DNA of 36,758 bases, taken from Saccoglossus kowalevskii (Eukaryota > Hemichordata > Enteropneusta > Harrimaniidae). The position numbers were made by a program, and so were the translations under genes. The notes under the pieces were generated by a model. It searched no databases, was not told where the DNA came from, and saw only the letters and a program-made list of their open reading frames with translations. Below, in pieces: positions 1-12,300 of this stretch. Location of the stretch: assembly GCF_000003605.2 (NCBI RefSeq), contig NW_003112485.1, positions 75,468 through 112,225 of the forward strand, given 5' to 3'. Positions within the stretch are counted from its first letter, which is position 1, and every line of letters starts with the position of its first letter.

Positions 1-3000
1 CCATTAACTGACGACCTTCATATAACTGTTGAAGCGGGTAGTACACGTTTCCTTTCATCAATACACGCCTTATTGCTCATGTATGGCCTTGAAACATTTA
101 CAGGTGACCACAACCACGTTCGGTGTATCGAAAATTGACTTTGAATCGGCATCTTGCATAGTTCATCAATGGTTATAACGTGGCATTATTATTCCTGAAC
201 ATGAGATGTTGGTATATGTTTACATGTATTCCATTACTATGTGTAACATGCCGGGTATATAATAGCTTCCATGCGATGACGTAACAACTTACTGTCATAA
301 CCCTTTCATTACCCTTATTTTCCAGGCTAAATTGTTATTGCAAATTTTAATGATTTTTTTTATCATAATTTCCAATGGACCAAATGGGAATTATTACCAA
401 TTAGGACTCGATCAAAATAGAAACGCATGAACAGTTCCATTTAATATATTCAATATTATATAATCTATTAGTCTAGAGTATTGTCTATGGGAACAAAATA
501 TGTGGTGAACGAACTAGCTATGAATTAACATCATCGTTCGTGTTTAAATGACAAGCGCAGTCGCTACACATAAATCCGTCTGTTTTATCATTGTGAAAGA
601 ACACGTCAATTTTATAGATCGTGGTAAATGTAGTCAAACCTTTTTAATATTATGAGCCACATATACGTACTTAACGTATAACATGAAAATGAAATTAATT
701 TTGTATAATTTATATCAAGCTCTTGGTAACATACATATAACAAGATTGTGCGTCATTGTTTTACAAATGTAAAAAGACTTTTCTGATTAGCCAGCACTTT
801 GAATCTTAACAAAATCTGTTAGTAGCCTCCGCAATTTTTCTCGATTCAATCCATCATTCAGTGTTGTTGTAAGGATTGTCTTTTCCTTCTACATATAGAC
901 ATGATTCCAGAGAAAGAATGCATTATAACGATGTCATATATGTGTGTTGAGGGAATACACTCAATCAAAAGGTTGAAGATCGTTGTTTGTTTTAAGGCAT
1001 AGTCTGCTTTGAATTACTAATAAGAACAATACGGTGAAATAGTATCTTGTACACCAATACATCATTGAAGCCTGATACAGTGAACCTTTTTTGATGTAAA
1101 TCAAAAGAAACGTGAAGTAGAAATAACGCATTGTCAAATCGAGTTGATAATATTAATAATATTCCGTGCAATATTAGTTTACATACAAACCTTCTAGAGT
1201 AATGCCTGTATTTTATCAAGACTTGCAGCACATTATATGGAACTTCTAAAGCATTTACATGATACCTGATATGGTCAACATCAGACGATAGCATTGAATA
1301 ATAGTCATCATTATTACAAATATGCACAACGTCATTTGGTTAGGAAAACAGTCAGTAATCAACAATTGTAATATCGCGTACGTATTGATAAGAATTAATG
1401 TTGTGTTATGTATTCGTGCTCAGTGATAATCACGTCCACGGCGCGCAGAAAAGTTGCTGTATAATAAATACTTTAAAACGAAATACGCGGTTTTAGAAAA
1501 ACAAATCTACACCATATGTTTTTGAATTTGAATTAAAATTATCATATATTTCGTAATATCATATATTTCCGATGAAAGCTTCGCGGAGTGAGCTCATTGA
1601 AACTATTATTTTAATTGAGTTATCATTTACATCGAATAAAGTTTGTGTTGCTGCACCTCAGTAAATCTTAATTCATTTAATGTTTCAGGTCTGAGAACAA
1701 GCGATCTGTTCAAGCTTCTATTCTCTGAAGGTGCGTTCTGTTTTTACTTCTGAAAACAAGACATCGTGTCATACCATGCTCTCCATGATGCATCTTGTTC
1801 GTATTCCGTAATTTGTTTTTCGTATTCATTTGTTTTGTATTCATTTGTATTTGTTTTGTGTTTTATGAGGTGTAATCTTTCATTCATCATGGTTTGTATG
1901 ATATCAGCTTACCATGTAATTTCAAATATAAAAATTAAATCAATTAATTGTGTTTATTATTGTGAATGTAAGACATACCGTTCTCATAGGTAGAGTAGCA
2001 CACTGCGCTACATTCATTTAGAATACACATAGAATCATTGTTATTTACAGTTAATTGTTTATTTTGCATTAAATAAAACAAATGAAAATATTTAAAATTA
2101 AGTTGCAGTGCGAGTTAGTTAATTAATTAATCAAACATACAGATATAATGCTTATTCCCAAACAGTTGACATGCGTTAGAGATTAACTAGCGATATCCCA
2201 GATAATTAATCACGTGATATTCTGTCCGATTATAAACGTGAAGGATTGTCCAAATGTGTTCACAACTCGAACGGTCGCTTTCTCCTGCATAGAAACAAAT
2301 GAGCCAAAAGAATGAATTTTCTTTTTAGAATTGTTTCTTTTTTTTCAAGCAGTGCACGGTTGTAATAATTTGATATTCGGGGAACTATTTTATTGATTAT
2401 TTCACATGATAATAGATTGTATGACGTACATGAACAACATTATCACGTGATACTAAAACCGAAACCCATCATCCGTCAAATGACCGGATATAATCTTATC
2501 AATCTGAGATCTTTCATTGTGGTATTGAGGGTACACGGGGTTGACCATCCTGTTATCTCTAAACTGTGTAATATTCACAAACTTCTATGTTCTATCATCA
2601 GTGTTTTGATTACAAATGTAAAAAAAGTACGAACACAGACGCCTAATTTGAAAAATGAACTAAATCTGACAGAAAATGAGATAATTGAAAATTCTGAATC
2701 ACATTGCGTTGTACATATTATATATACACATTTTGTGATAAAACTATTCCTGGAGTACGATTAGGACATTGGAATATTTCCTATAATGTAAATTGATATA
2801 TCTACAAAAATACCTTTTATATTACAGCAAACAAAAGCATTTCAAAAAACAATGGACCAATCTGAGAAATATACTAATTAAAAACTATAAAATGACCTGT
2901 AAAAATAGAATTGTTTAGTTATTTAAACAGTCAATATAATATTGGTATAAGAATGAAATAAGTGAATATATATATGAAATAATAATACACAATTCAAGTA

Positions 3001-3824
3001 TCCAAATGGTAACACATCATATAATATATCCTTAACTCAATACTTAGTCTGTAAATACAGTGAGACGTCGCCTTTAATATATGCTGCGACTTAATGTAAA
3101 ATGTAATGTAAAAGAAAAAATAATATTGTACCATTTTGTTCTTGAAATTGTTAAATGTGTTCTTGAAATGTCATACCATGTTTTACAATGTATTATGTAT
3201 GATAGAGCATAATTCTGTCGTTAACAGAATATGTAATTTTTCGCTTACTGGGAGATCTGGCTTAATGCACAAAAGGCGCCGACCGAACGTCTGAGACAAA
3301 AATCTAAAAATATGATTTTAATTTCCTTTTTTAAATAGTTCAATATCGAAATGCAGAGGAACATGTGGCGTTGATATACCATCACATCATCAAAATTGCA
3401 CCCTCATCAAATGTGTGTAGCAAATTAATGAGCGTCGAAACACCAAACAAGTACATTCGCGTTTATCAAATCCCAGGAAATGTAAGCTCAATCTCAATTC
3501 CAGAAATGCACATTTTGAAATGATAGTAATGTTAAATTAAATAAAAATATCGGGGCACTATACTTGGTTCGGTAAGAATCGATGTACAACATTGAAAACA
3601 GCGTGTTTTGTCTGTCAATATCATTTGGGTATAGTGTCTTACATTCACGTCCTGATTGCACTAAAAAAACAATTATTTTTACTTTTTTACCGAAATTTGT
3701 TTTTTATGAAAACAACTGTTTTCTCAAAGGCAGTTCGACGATTAACAAAATAACTTTAATATAATTGTTCACTAATACTGGAATGATTAACTATAGTTTA
3801 CCTCAAAGCAAACATAATATTACA
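1..3824. other. AT-rich intergenic DNA, no recognisable gene
   Basis: I find no gene here. Short ORFs occur on both strands (the longest is 123 codons at 2393-2764, plus strand), but their translations show no family motif, signal peptide or membrane pattern. Stretches rich in ATATAT and TAAAT are frequent. The region lies downstream of the GPCR gene, which is on the minus strand, so part of it could hold distal regulatory DNA, but no specific site stands out. Confidence 0.6.
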
Positions 3825-3830
3825 TTTATT
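3825..3830 (-). promoter_or_regulatory. Probable poly(A) signal of the GPCR gene
   Basis: On the minus strand AATAAA begins 26 bases after the TAA stop of the receptor gene. It is followed by a T/G-rich stretch (about 3795-3815, minus sense) that could serve as the downstream element. This would give a very short 3' UTR. AATAAA is common by chance in AT-rich DNA, so later signals may be used as well. Confidence 0.45.
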
Positions 3831-3855
3831 GTACTGTATCTTTTATACGACAAGT

Positions 3856-4986
3856 TTAAACAGTTCCCTGTGACACTGTACTGACAGCAGTGGCCGTGCT
3901 ATTACCATATTGAGACTTTGTTTTCATCGAATTAGTCGAAGTCACCGGGGCCACCTTTCTCTGCATTATTGCCTTAAGACATGGGAACATTTTGAAGAAC
4001 TCTTTACGGAAGTTCTCATTGAAGTATGCGTAAAGGAACGGGTTAACAAAACTGTTACACACATACATATTATGCGAAATATGCCACCATAGCTCCATGT
4101 AATAAATTAAATCCAGTGATGGAGTTAGGTAGAATGTGAAATACAATTGGTAGATGTAATAGGGCAACCAACTCAGTGCGAAGAGAAACACCACAAGAGT
4201 GAGCATTTTGACTGCTTTTTTCTTGTTACGATTAGACGCATTGGAGGGGCCTTTAGAGAACCAAAGACTTGATATCATAACAGAATATAGAGCGACTATA
4301 ATTATAAGTGGCAATATGTACATAACAATTGCATCCATAACCTGAAAATAAGGTTTAAGGTAATGATAATGCAATGGTACCATGCAGAACGTACGAGTAA
4401 CATTGGTTATCTGGATAGTATATTCGTACATATCGATTATGATAGACTTCCGAAGACCGTATCCAATTGCCAATATCCAGATGATCGCAACGATAATCCC
4501 TCCCTGTTTTCTGGTAATTCTTGGCTTCATTGGTTGCACTATTGCTCTATATCTGTCAATGGCAATACCGACTAACGAGTTAACCGTTGCGCAACGCGAT
4601 ATCCACTGGAACCATGCAAATGTCCAACAAACATAAATATTATTATTTAAGTAAACAAAATATCGACCAGCCCATTCGAACAAAAACCGCCATGGGATAT
4701 CAAATAAACCCATTAAGAGATCAGCAGTGGATAGAGATATGATAAAGAGATTGGTGGCGGATTTACGGAGTTTGGGTTGGCGTATTACAGCTATAATCAC
4801 CCAAATGTTACCGCCTATGATCAATACAAAATATAAAGAATAAAGAAACATTTCATAGCCGTCCGGAACAGCTAGCCTATTTTGGAGAAAAAACATTGCC
4901 ATATCGAATCCTAGACCACCACCAGTGACATTTGATGCTGATTCATCGATCTCGTTCTCTCCGGGAAAGTCAGTCACGTTCTCCAT
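3856..4986 (-). CDS. Class A (rhodopsin-like) neuropeptide-type GPCR
   Basis: Predicted plasma-membrane receptor coupling an extracellular ligand, most likely a neuropeptide, to G proteins. Residue numbers count from the upstream ATG at 5064; the preferred start is Met27 (4986). Seven hydrophobic segments are visible. TM1 carries GGN (N86) and TM2 carries LSTAD (D115). TM3 has C146 and ends in DRY (170-172). TM4 has W196. ECL2 has C227, the partner of C146. TM5 has P252, TM6 has FALSWLP (P301), and TM7 has NPFLY (341-345) followed by helix-8-like NFRKEFFKMFPC, where C362 may be palmitoylated. N-glycosylation sequons lie at N29, N45 and N221. The TM6 motif has Ser where Cys is usual (SWLP for CWxP). 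The whole receptor body is one exon. Met27 is preferred because its context has G at -3 and G at +4, while the upstream ATG has C at -3, and because a splice acceptor lies just before it. The pattern suggests the tachykinin/NPFF/QRFP-like beta group; the ligand cannot be assigned. Class membership is near certain, subfamily is inference. Confidence 0.95.
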   Translation of the reverse strand: MENVTDFPGENEIDESASNVTGGGLGFDMAMFFLQNRLAVPDGYEMFLYSLYFVLIIGGNIWVIIAVIRQPKLRKSATNLFIISLSTADLLMGLFDIPWRFLFEWAGRYFVYLNNNIYVCWTFAWFQWISRCATVNSLVGIAIDRYRAIVQPMKPRITRKQGGIIVAIIWILAIGYGLRKSIIIDMYEYTIQITNVTRTFCMVPLHYHYLKPYFQVMDAIVMYILPLIIIVALYSVMISSLWFSKGPSNASNRNKKKAVKMLTLVVFLFALSWLPYYIYQLYFTFYLTPSLDLIYYMELWWHISHNMYVCNSFVNPFLYAYFNENFRKEFFKMFPCLKAIMQRKVAPVTSTNSMKTKSQYGNSTATAVSTVSQGTV

Positions 4987-4994
4987 ATCTTGAA

Positions 4995-5022
4995 CTATAT
5001 ATCGAAAAAGAATGAAAGACAT
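4995..5022 (-). other. Probable 3' splice acceptor before the GPCR start
   Basis: Read on the minus strand, a pyrimidine-rich tract (about 5002-5020, with TCTTTCATTCTTTTTC) runs into TATATAG. The AG is at 4996-4995, eight bases before Met27. A CTGAT branch-point-like motif lies further upstream, near 5030. If used, this makes the receptor a single coding exon joined to an upstream 5' UTR exon. It would also explain why the extra 26 codons from 5064 read as a hydrophobic, low-complexity stretch. Inferred from motif only. Confidence 0.45.
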
Positions 5023-5064
5023 TAATATTATGCTCTGATTTGTGAAACGATGAGATTTTGTCAT

Positions 5065-7450
5065 TTGGGAATGTTGTTTGCAAACTGAAAATGGTATGTC
5101 AAGGCATTCTAACTTTCAATCTTATCGATTGTAAAATGAGAAAATAACGTGACGGTTTACATCTTTGAATCACCGTTTGTCAAATATCAAAACGAGTCCC
5201 CGAGTGCGGTAGATTTTCGTATTCAGTAGTGTCGATTTTCTTACACATCGTTATATTATTGCTAAATAATATACATAAACAACATTGTCGTATATCCCAA
5301 GACTCCTTGCAACCCCTGGTAAAGACATATAGCCAAAAGATAATGTCAGGTTTTTGGATATCCTATACGTTTTCTGATTGTGTACATCAATGAGGTAACG
5401 ATCAAATGACTCATACAATATAAGATTAAACAACTGTTCGACATGCTTAGTTTTGAAATTGTAGAAGATAGATAAAACATAAACATATGTAAGTCGCGTA
5501 TTGATTCTGAACTAATATGACTTATTTCCATGTTACTAATTGCAATAAAACGTTTCATACTTTATTCTATAATACGTCTCACTCCAAGTAACACAAATCC
5601 ACTTTTTTATATTTAATTCACATATATATGTCGTCGATCTGCGGATTTGATCTGCGGATTATATTTGATCAATAATTGATATTTATCATTATTGCAATTT
5701 TCATAAAACTTTATGCACTTGTAATGTATCTATATCAATTTTGTCACGCAGCACAAAAATACACTCGAAAACATGCAATAACATCTACAAAAATTGCATA
5801 CTGCTATCTGCGAATAGGTACAATAACCTGGCTGGATATTTTCAAAAGACAAAAACCTAAACTAAAGCTAAACAGTACACAGGATGTGTCTACAATTAAA
5901 TAAGGCAAATAAAGAAGCCTGAAGCAATGCAAATAAATACCAAGCGAGTGTATACTATGTCATTACACAATTACTCAGCCCAATGAATATATATCTCAAC
6001 ATCTCAGCAACCTACCTTTGTGTTGAACTTGCAATAATTGTAGTTTATCTGCTATGTTGCAAATAGCTTATTAGATATTTCTGAAAATCAAAGAAAGAGA
6101 GATTAGTTGTTCGATATATCCATTAGGACCTCGTTGAAAAATATGACTAAAGATTTGTCTAACAGATGAGAAGTAGAGATGGATATTTCGCCAGAGCATG
6201 TGAAGGAGTAAGAAGTGAGTTGTGTTAATCCATAACTTGAGACATACATTCAAGTGCACGTATGATCTCCAAAATAAACATGACGTTGTCCTTGTAGACA
6301 ATGCTTCCGACATTACAGTGTTTGCCTATGAGTAGTATTAGTATGCATACTGGAGGTAACAATCCATACCTACAAGCAAAAATGAAATGTCTGCTTATCA
6401 CAAGTCATTATATGAACGTTCATATCAAAGAAGTAGTGGACGACTTGTCCAGCTTGTATTGATTATCACAAAAAACTAGATATCTTCAAATGTTGAACCA
6501 AGGAGTTTGTCTAAAACTTTAAAAAATCTACTGTGTCTACCGTCAAAGAGGGATTTTAAAAATAGTGTACTAAAAAAATAAACTGCTATAAATCAAAAAT
6601 TGATTTACAAGTTATACTACTACAAATCACCTTGTTGGAACTGATGCGAAACCTTTCTTAACTAAAGATGGCATTACCAACGCGCCATAATATCTTTATT
6701 ACAGCATAGTGTGAAAGATATATATATCCACAACATTTCGGCATTCCGATGAGAGCAAATTATGTTCCCATACTGGCTGATTTACTTTTTTGTATGTATA
6801 AAGCTCCATTTTTAAACAGAATTTTTTTTATCGCACATTCGGATAAGTTATTGGTATACATCAACAACCCTAAATTTAGTTAATATAATGAGAATACATG
6901 TACATGTAAAAAAGAACACACAATCTGCTTCTTCATTTGCATACAACTATACATGCCAGTTTCGTTATATGATATATAAGATGATTTTAATTTAATCAAG
7001 GTCAATATTTCACAACTGTGAGCAATATCCTACACTATCCTATCTACAACCCGGGCTACAGTACTTATGCAGACTTTTCAAAAAGACATTGCCTTTATTT
7101 GAAACTGAAAGTTTTTTGCAGAGTTGTAGAGAACGATTAGCCATCAAAAGCTCGTCAATCGATATAATAAGCTTGTGAATAGCACTGTTACATAGTTGAT
7201 ATGAGTTTTCACAAGTGTCTCTTGTCAGATGTATACCTATGGGTTTTCACAGATACCTTTCCATGGATACCAAAAAATCCATATTTCTTTGTTAGACTGA
7301 ATTGACTATTTAGTATTTAACAGTTGTTTAGTTTTGTTCTTTTTTGTTGACTGTTACTGTGTTTTGGCTATGTCAATTTACATATTCGGCTTTCAAATGA
7401 TCTACAAAATATATACAACAAAAGGTCTTTTCGGAAATTTATCGAAATTT
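5065..7450. other. Intergenic DNA upstream of the GPCR, nothing recognised
   Basis: This should hold the promoter and any 5' UTR exon of the receptor, but neither could be fixed. A 12-base word, GATCTGCGGATT, is repeated in tandem at 5636-5647 and 5649-5660 (period 13). ORFs of 60-80 codons here look like chance. Confidence 0.5.
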
Positions 7451-7945
7451 AGAGTTATCAAAATAATTGAGGCATTAGTCAGAGTTATCAAAATACTTCA
7501 GGCATTAGTAATAGTATCAGAGTTATCAAAATACTTGAGGCATTATTAATAGTATCCGAGTTATCAAAATACTTCAGGCATTTGTAGTAGTATCCGAGTT
7601 ATTTACATAATAGAGGCATTGATAGTACTATCAGATTTGTCAAAATACTTGAGGCATTAATTAGTAATAGTATCAGAGTTATTTAAATACTTGAGGCATT
7701 ATTAATAGTATCAGAGTTATTTAAATACTTGATGAATTATTAATAGTATCAGAGTTATTTAAATACTTGAGGCATTAGTAATAGTATCAGAGTTATTTAA
7801 ATACTTGAGGCATTATTAATAGTATCAGAGTTATTTAAATACTTGAGGCATTATTAATAGTATCAGAGTTATTTAAATACTTGAGGCATTATTAATAGTA
7901 TCAGAGTTATTTAAATACTTGTGTCAGGGATATTTAAATACTTGT
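7451..7945. repeat. 38-bp tandem repeat array (about 13 units)
   Basis: The core words AGAGTTAT, AAATACTTGAGGCATT and AATAGTATC recur. From 7674 the start of CAGAGTT recurs every 38 bases (7674, 7712, 7750, 7788 and on). The first two units are about 30 bases long, carry ATCAAAATA instead of ATTTAAATA, and lack the AATAGTATC part. Units from about 7674 onward are almost identical; those before are diverged. The array ends in a broken unit and a partial ATTTAAATACTTG near 7945. There are no unique spacers, so this is a minisatellite and not a CRISPR-like array. Confidence 0.95.
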
Positions 7946-10900
7946 ACGTGCAGTAAATTGTGTCAATCTGAAACACTCAAATCTTAGTCGCTCACTGGGA
8001 GTAGATCGGATGTATTCAAATTAGTTTTGAAATTGATGTAACGTAACAGTCTTTAATGTACCATGTGACAACTTTTAACACAGAACAATTTATACCTGTC
8101 TCACAGCATATTCATCCCGGTAATGTAATGCAAATTACATGACTATGGAACATTCACTTATGGAATATAATCGTTGTTTTTAACAGGGAAACACGTCATC
8201 GAAGAATTTAGTGACTAATTTTATGTTTCGAACCTCATACTGTTATTCTCCTTTTGAACGCGGAAGTGATCTTTCATCATTTTTTTTATCCGCGTTGTTT
8301 CGTTTTTCTTGCAAAAGAATATCTATGTCCTATGACATATTATGATAATTTGTTTTAACATTATTCAATTAACCAAGAGAATATAGAAACAAATTAAAAA
8401 AAAAACAACATGAATACGCAATAACAATGACGTCATAATAGCAAGCCGATTTCAAGTTCTTAATTATGTTGTCACGCGACTGGCATGCTTTACGTATGAA
8501 ATTATTACCTCATAACTGTAGTTCTATGTTTAGAGACATTTTCTGTCTATTACGTCTCAGTGACATGTAATATTAGTTGACGAAATATATTAATGTGGGC
8601 GATAACAGACCCTAGTTCATGAGAAACAGCGATCTAATATGTTGTCAATCATGCTACATGCTTTGTTAAGAGCGTTTGCACTTAAGGTATAAACAGAAAG
8701 TGTTCATTTGAATGGAAACCCATTTGAAATAAGTGTTACCACTTAGAAAGGATTCCTGGAGAGTTGACACAATTGGAAACTCTACAGAGGCAATAATTTT
8801 GGTTAAATTAACGAGTCGTGCAAACCAGTCGAATTTAATGTAATGTGCTAACATGAATTGGCATACGGGCGACAACATATACCTATACCTATTTTATTTC
8901 ACCGTAAAAGTAGTAAAAACATATTATTTATAACCAAGTTTGTATTTGTGGATACTATTAGGCAATGTTAGTGCGACGTGTATTCAACTATAAAAAGCGA
9001 CACGCATATCACAGATAATAACAACATATGCTGCAAACGACGGCCATTACGAGTTTGACATAACATCGGATATTGTGTTCAGGGCAAAATGATCACTATA
9101 CCGTTTCATCAACAAAACAGCTCGTGTATTTTGTTGTGAGGTCAATAAACTAACCCGAAGACATTCGTTTTAACAATATACGTCAACGCAGAGAACAAAA
9201 AATGATAATCATGTCGCGAGGCATTGGCTCTAATGTATCCATAATTTAGTGCGGTTATAATTGAATGTTGTCATGCTTGAAGGAATTTTATATTACCAGT
9301 CGCAGTAGCGAACACATTCTCACTCGTTTATTCAGAAATGGGAATAGATGGAATACAAATCCCAATCTGTACAAATATGAATAGTCAATGACGTTCAATT
9401 GGTGTGTTTAGTTAAAAAAAACATTGATACATTTTGCCACGTCTCATGGACAGCCAATATGTGTTAGTATTAATAGCACAATTCCGTACATTATAGTTAC
9501 TGCGCACGCCGATAGCTTTATTGCGATATTATGAAGTATTTCTCTTTTCTAAAAAAATGTGTTCTATTAGTAATGATAAAACCGCACAAACACAATACGA
9601 GACATTCTGTATTCTCAGTCTGTGCAGTTGTTGTTATCGCCCATGTGGTCGCACATTTATTTTCACACCTGTATACTGTGCAGACGCACCAATTTTATCT
9701 GTCTGTAAGTTTACAACGCATGTGATCCACATTTGTACACATAGCTTTTAGCACCTTTTGTGCAGCAAAACAATTTAGGAATCGTATCATGAATACGCTA
9801 ATATCAGACCATGTTAGTACCTAACAGTAGACAGAATTGGCATGTCGCTGTGTTCAGAAACATGTCAATCAAGCGTGTGCCGATTAACCAATTTACCCTC
9901 AGTGTATCCATCCACTGCGTGATTTGACAAGTATTTAGATTAAATAAAACCAATACTCGGACTCTTTTACGAGAGTTGTATAAAACAATGGACAGATACA
10001 TACAAAACCGTCGCATTACGTCTCACAATGTTTACATCTTAAACGTTATATCGACGTGTATCTGATATTTTTCGGTCTCTAAAAAGTGAACCCGTGGAAG
10101 GAGGATAAACTGTTTCCAATCCAGGGTTTAACGATGGTCAACCATGCATGTGATATATCGTCTACAAGACATTAATTGTCGCTATGGCGTTGCCTGTGGC
10201 TTCAGGAAGCCATCTATAGAATATCAAAGTGTATTAATTTATCTCTCGGTCACGTGCTCGCTGACATCGACAATGTGTACCATGGAATAATAGCTCACGA
10301 GATTGTTTGATCATGTGTGACGTCGGCAGGTTTATATAACTTACTGGGGTTGAAATGTCACATTATACTAAAACTTACAATAGTGATATATTGCCTACTT
10401 GGTGACGCCATAATGACACCATAACCGTAAGTTTAAAACGCTTTATAATAACAGTCAATCATGCTTGATATTAACTCTTCTGACACTCTCTTGCAATTAG
10501 AACATAATAATTGAATTCTATTTATTGTTCAGACCATTGTGATGAAGGCAACTCTCTTAATGTTCTAGAAGCATGCGGAAGGACATTAGTTGTTCCAATA
10601 TAATGCTTTTCTTTCAGTGTTACAATAAAGCTATCAAAACATAAGATTAATTAAAACATCTTTATTTGTCCAGAAGACTAGGGAATCCAAGCGAATCAAT
10701 AAAAAAAGAAACCAATTTTAAAAATCTTATCTTATGTTATTGAACGCCTTAATTGTAAATGGGGTTCCTCTGTCCAGAAGGAATGGTACGGAATTAATTT
10801 TTGAAAACTTTGGAAAAGAAAGCACGACCATTCAAATGCTTGCCGAATCATTTATTTTGTAACTAGCCTGTCCACTGTGACTGAATGGATATGTCAATAC

Positions 10901-11546
10901 TGCTATGAAAGTAAGACGACACCGTTGACTTGAGAATTATACTGTCAGTTTCTACACGCTTCGGAGTGATGTATGATAGACAGGCATGTCATGCATGATT
11001 TGTTGTTACACAGCGATAACGGTTTAGAATGCAACAGTGTAGACATTCAGTCACAATATACAACAACCCATGACTACTCGGGCAAAAATTAATAAGCCCG
11101 TGTTGTGTATAAAATCGCAAAGCACAAAGTGAACTAATGTCCTGGCAATGTGAGTGAATACATCTGTGCACATTTTTGTTCCACGGATATATCTCCAGAA
11201 TCAGTAAAATAATAATAACAATCTTATTATATAGAAATTACATTTTTTGGTATTATTATTATTATTATTTTCGACAGTGTAGTTTGAAATGTATTTCGCA
11301 TTCTGTTGTTTTAAATATTTTAAACATTATTTTGTTAGCTGGTGTTTTGTATGCCTCGCTACTGTAATTTCTAGGATATGGCAGCTTACGTTTAGTTTAG
11401 CTAATGTTATAACATCTTGATATATTTTTTCATATTGTCATAATATGGTGCATATTTAATTTCGGTATTTAAAAGTCTGTATGTGCGTAGTTGAATGATT
11501 TATTATATCATCATATGCAAATGTTATTGGACCATTAGAAATCAAT
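7946..11546. other. Intergenic DNA, no recognisable gene
   Basis: ORFs in this stretch reach only about 76 codons and resemble nothing I know. A palindromic TGACGTCA (CRE-type) word occurs at 8428-8435 but is expected by chance about this often. I see no RNA gene and no sizeable repeat. Confidence 0.5.
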
Positions 11547-11612
11547 TGTTGATTTGATTTGATTGCTCTGAATTTGATTTGCTCTGTTGATTTGATTTCC
11601 TCTGAATTGTGT
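11547..11612. repeat. Short TTGATTTGATT / CTCTG microrepeat
   Basis: TTGATTTGATT-type words alternate with GCTCTG or CCTCTG over about 65 bases, giving a degenerate repeat of roughly two dozen bases. It lies just upstream of the A-rich tail at 11687 and may belong to the same inserted element. Confidence 0.6.
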
Positions 11613-11686
11613 AATTAATAACGGTAATCCTTTATTTCCCATCCTGTTACCGATGCATTTGTTTTTTAAATTTTGTAAATCATGCC

Positions 11687-11710
11687 AAAAAAAAAAAAAA
11701 AAAAAAAAAA

Positions 11711-11741
<31 letters not shown>

Positions 11742-11742
11742 A
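11687..11742 (+). repeat. A24 run plus (TAAA)n, retroposon-like tail
   Basis: Twenty-four A residues (11687-11710) are followed by eight TAAA units (11711-11742). A homopolymer joined to a TAAA array is typical of a non-LTR retrotransposon or SINE 3' end in plus orientation. The preceding bases include TTTTGTAAATCATGCC, loosely like the TGTAAATACTGG that precedes the TAAA tail of the SINE at 18961-19188. I could not define the 5' end or a target-site duplication. Confidence 0.6.
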
Positions 11743-12139
11743 TTTACCTTGTGTATTCGGCAATCTTCGTGGAAGTACAAACACAAAATCAACATTCAGT
11801 TGTACATTATTATTCCCTAAAACAAATCAATAAAAATTCGAGTAGTGACAATTGATTTTGAAAACATCTTACACATATAAATTAAATCACCTTTTCATAC
11901 TTAACTACGATTCATGAATCATGTACAGTTGCATCCCTGTACAACACACCTCGACAAAGATGTTTTTTCGATCGTTGTGTACACTTAACGCAGTAGCCAC
12001 CGAAGTCGTATGATAATTTTTCCTATAAGCAGTATATTATACACACTGGACTACACTGAGCGGACGACAATAATTCTCAGTCAACACAAGCGCCCACAGC
12101 ACTTAGTCGATTATCCCCCAAGTTATCTCTGAAAAACAT

Positions 12140-12300
12140 GACTCTCGTCCTTAGCATTTTGGTAATCCTATTAAATCGGCTTAAATTGATCCAGAATTTT
12201 GGCCCTTTCTTTTGGCGCTTGGTCCCTGTGGGATTCAACTTCTAATTCCGTAAGAGCAAAAGCCGGTTTCCGGTGCGATTACACAGTTAGTTACGCTCGA
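12140..12300 (-). mobile_element. Possible decayed tRNA-derived SINE fragment
   Basis: On the minus strand AGTTGAATCCCACAGGGACC (12221-12240) resembles the T-arm/B-box end of a tRNA-derived SINE, with one base missing compared with GGTTCGAATCCC. I cannot find a convincing A-box about 45 bases before it. The surroundings are more GC-rich than the neighbourhood. Weak call from a single motif. Confidence 0.25.

Noticed and set aside
992-1327. 111-codon minus-strand ORF
   Set aside because: Composition matches the background and no domain is visible.
2393-2764. 123-codon plus-strand ORF
   Set aside because: No recognisable motif, AT-rich composition like the flanks, no supporting signals. Probably chance.
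7451-7945. CRISPR array
   Set aside because: Units are contiguous tandem copies without unique spacers, in animal-type DNA.
8428-8435. TGACGTCA CRE site
   Set aside because: An eight-base palindrome is expected about this often by chance in a window of this size, and no gene lies nearby.
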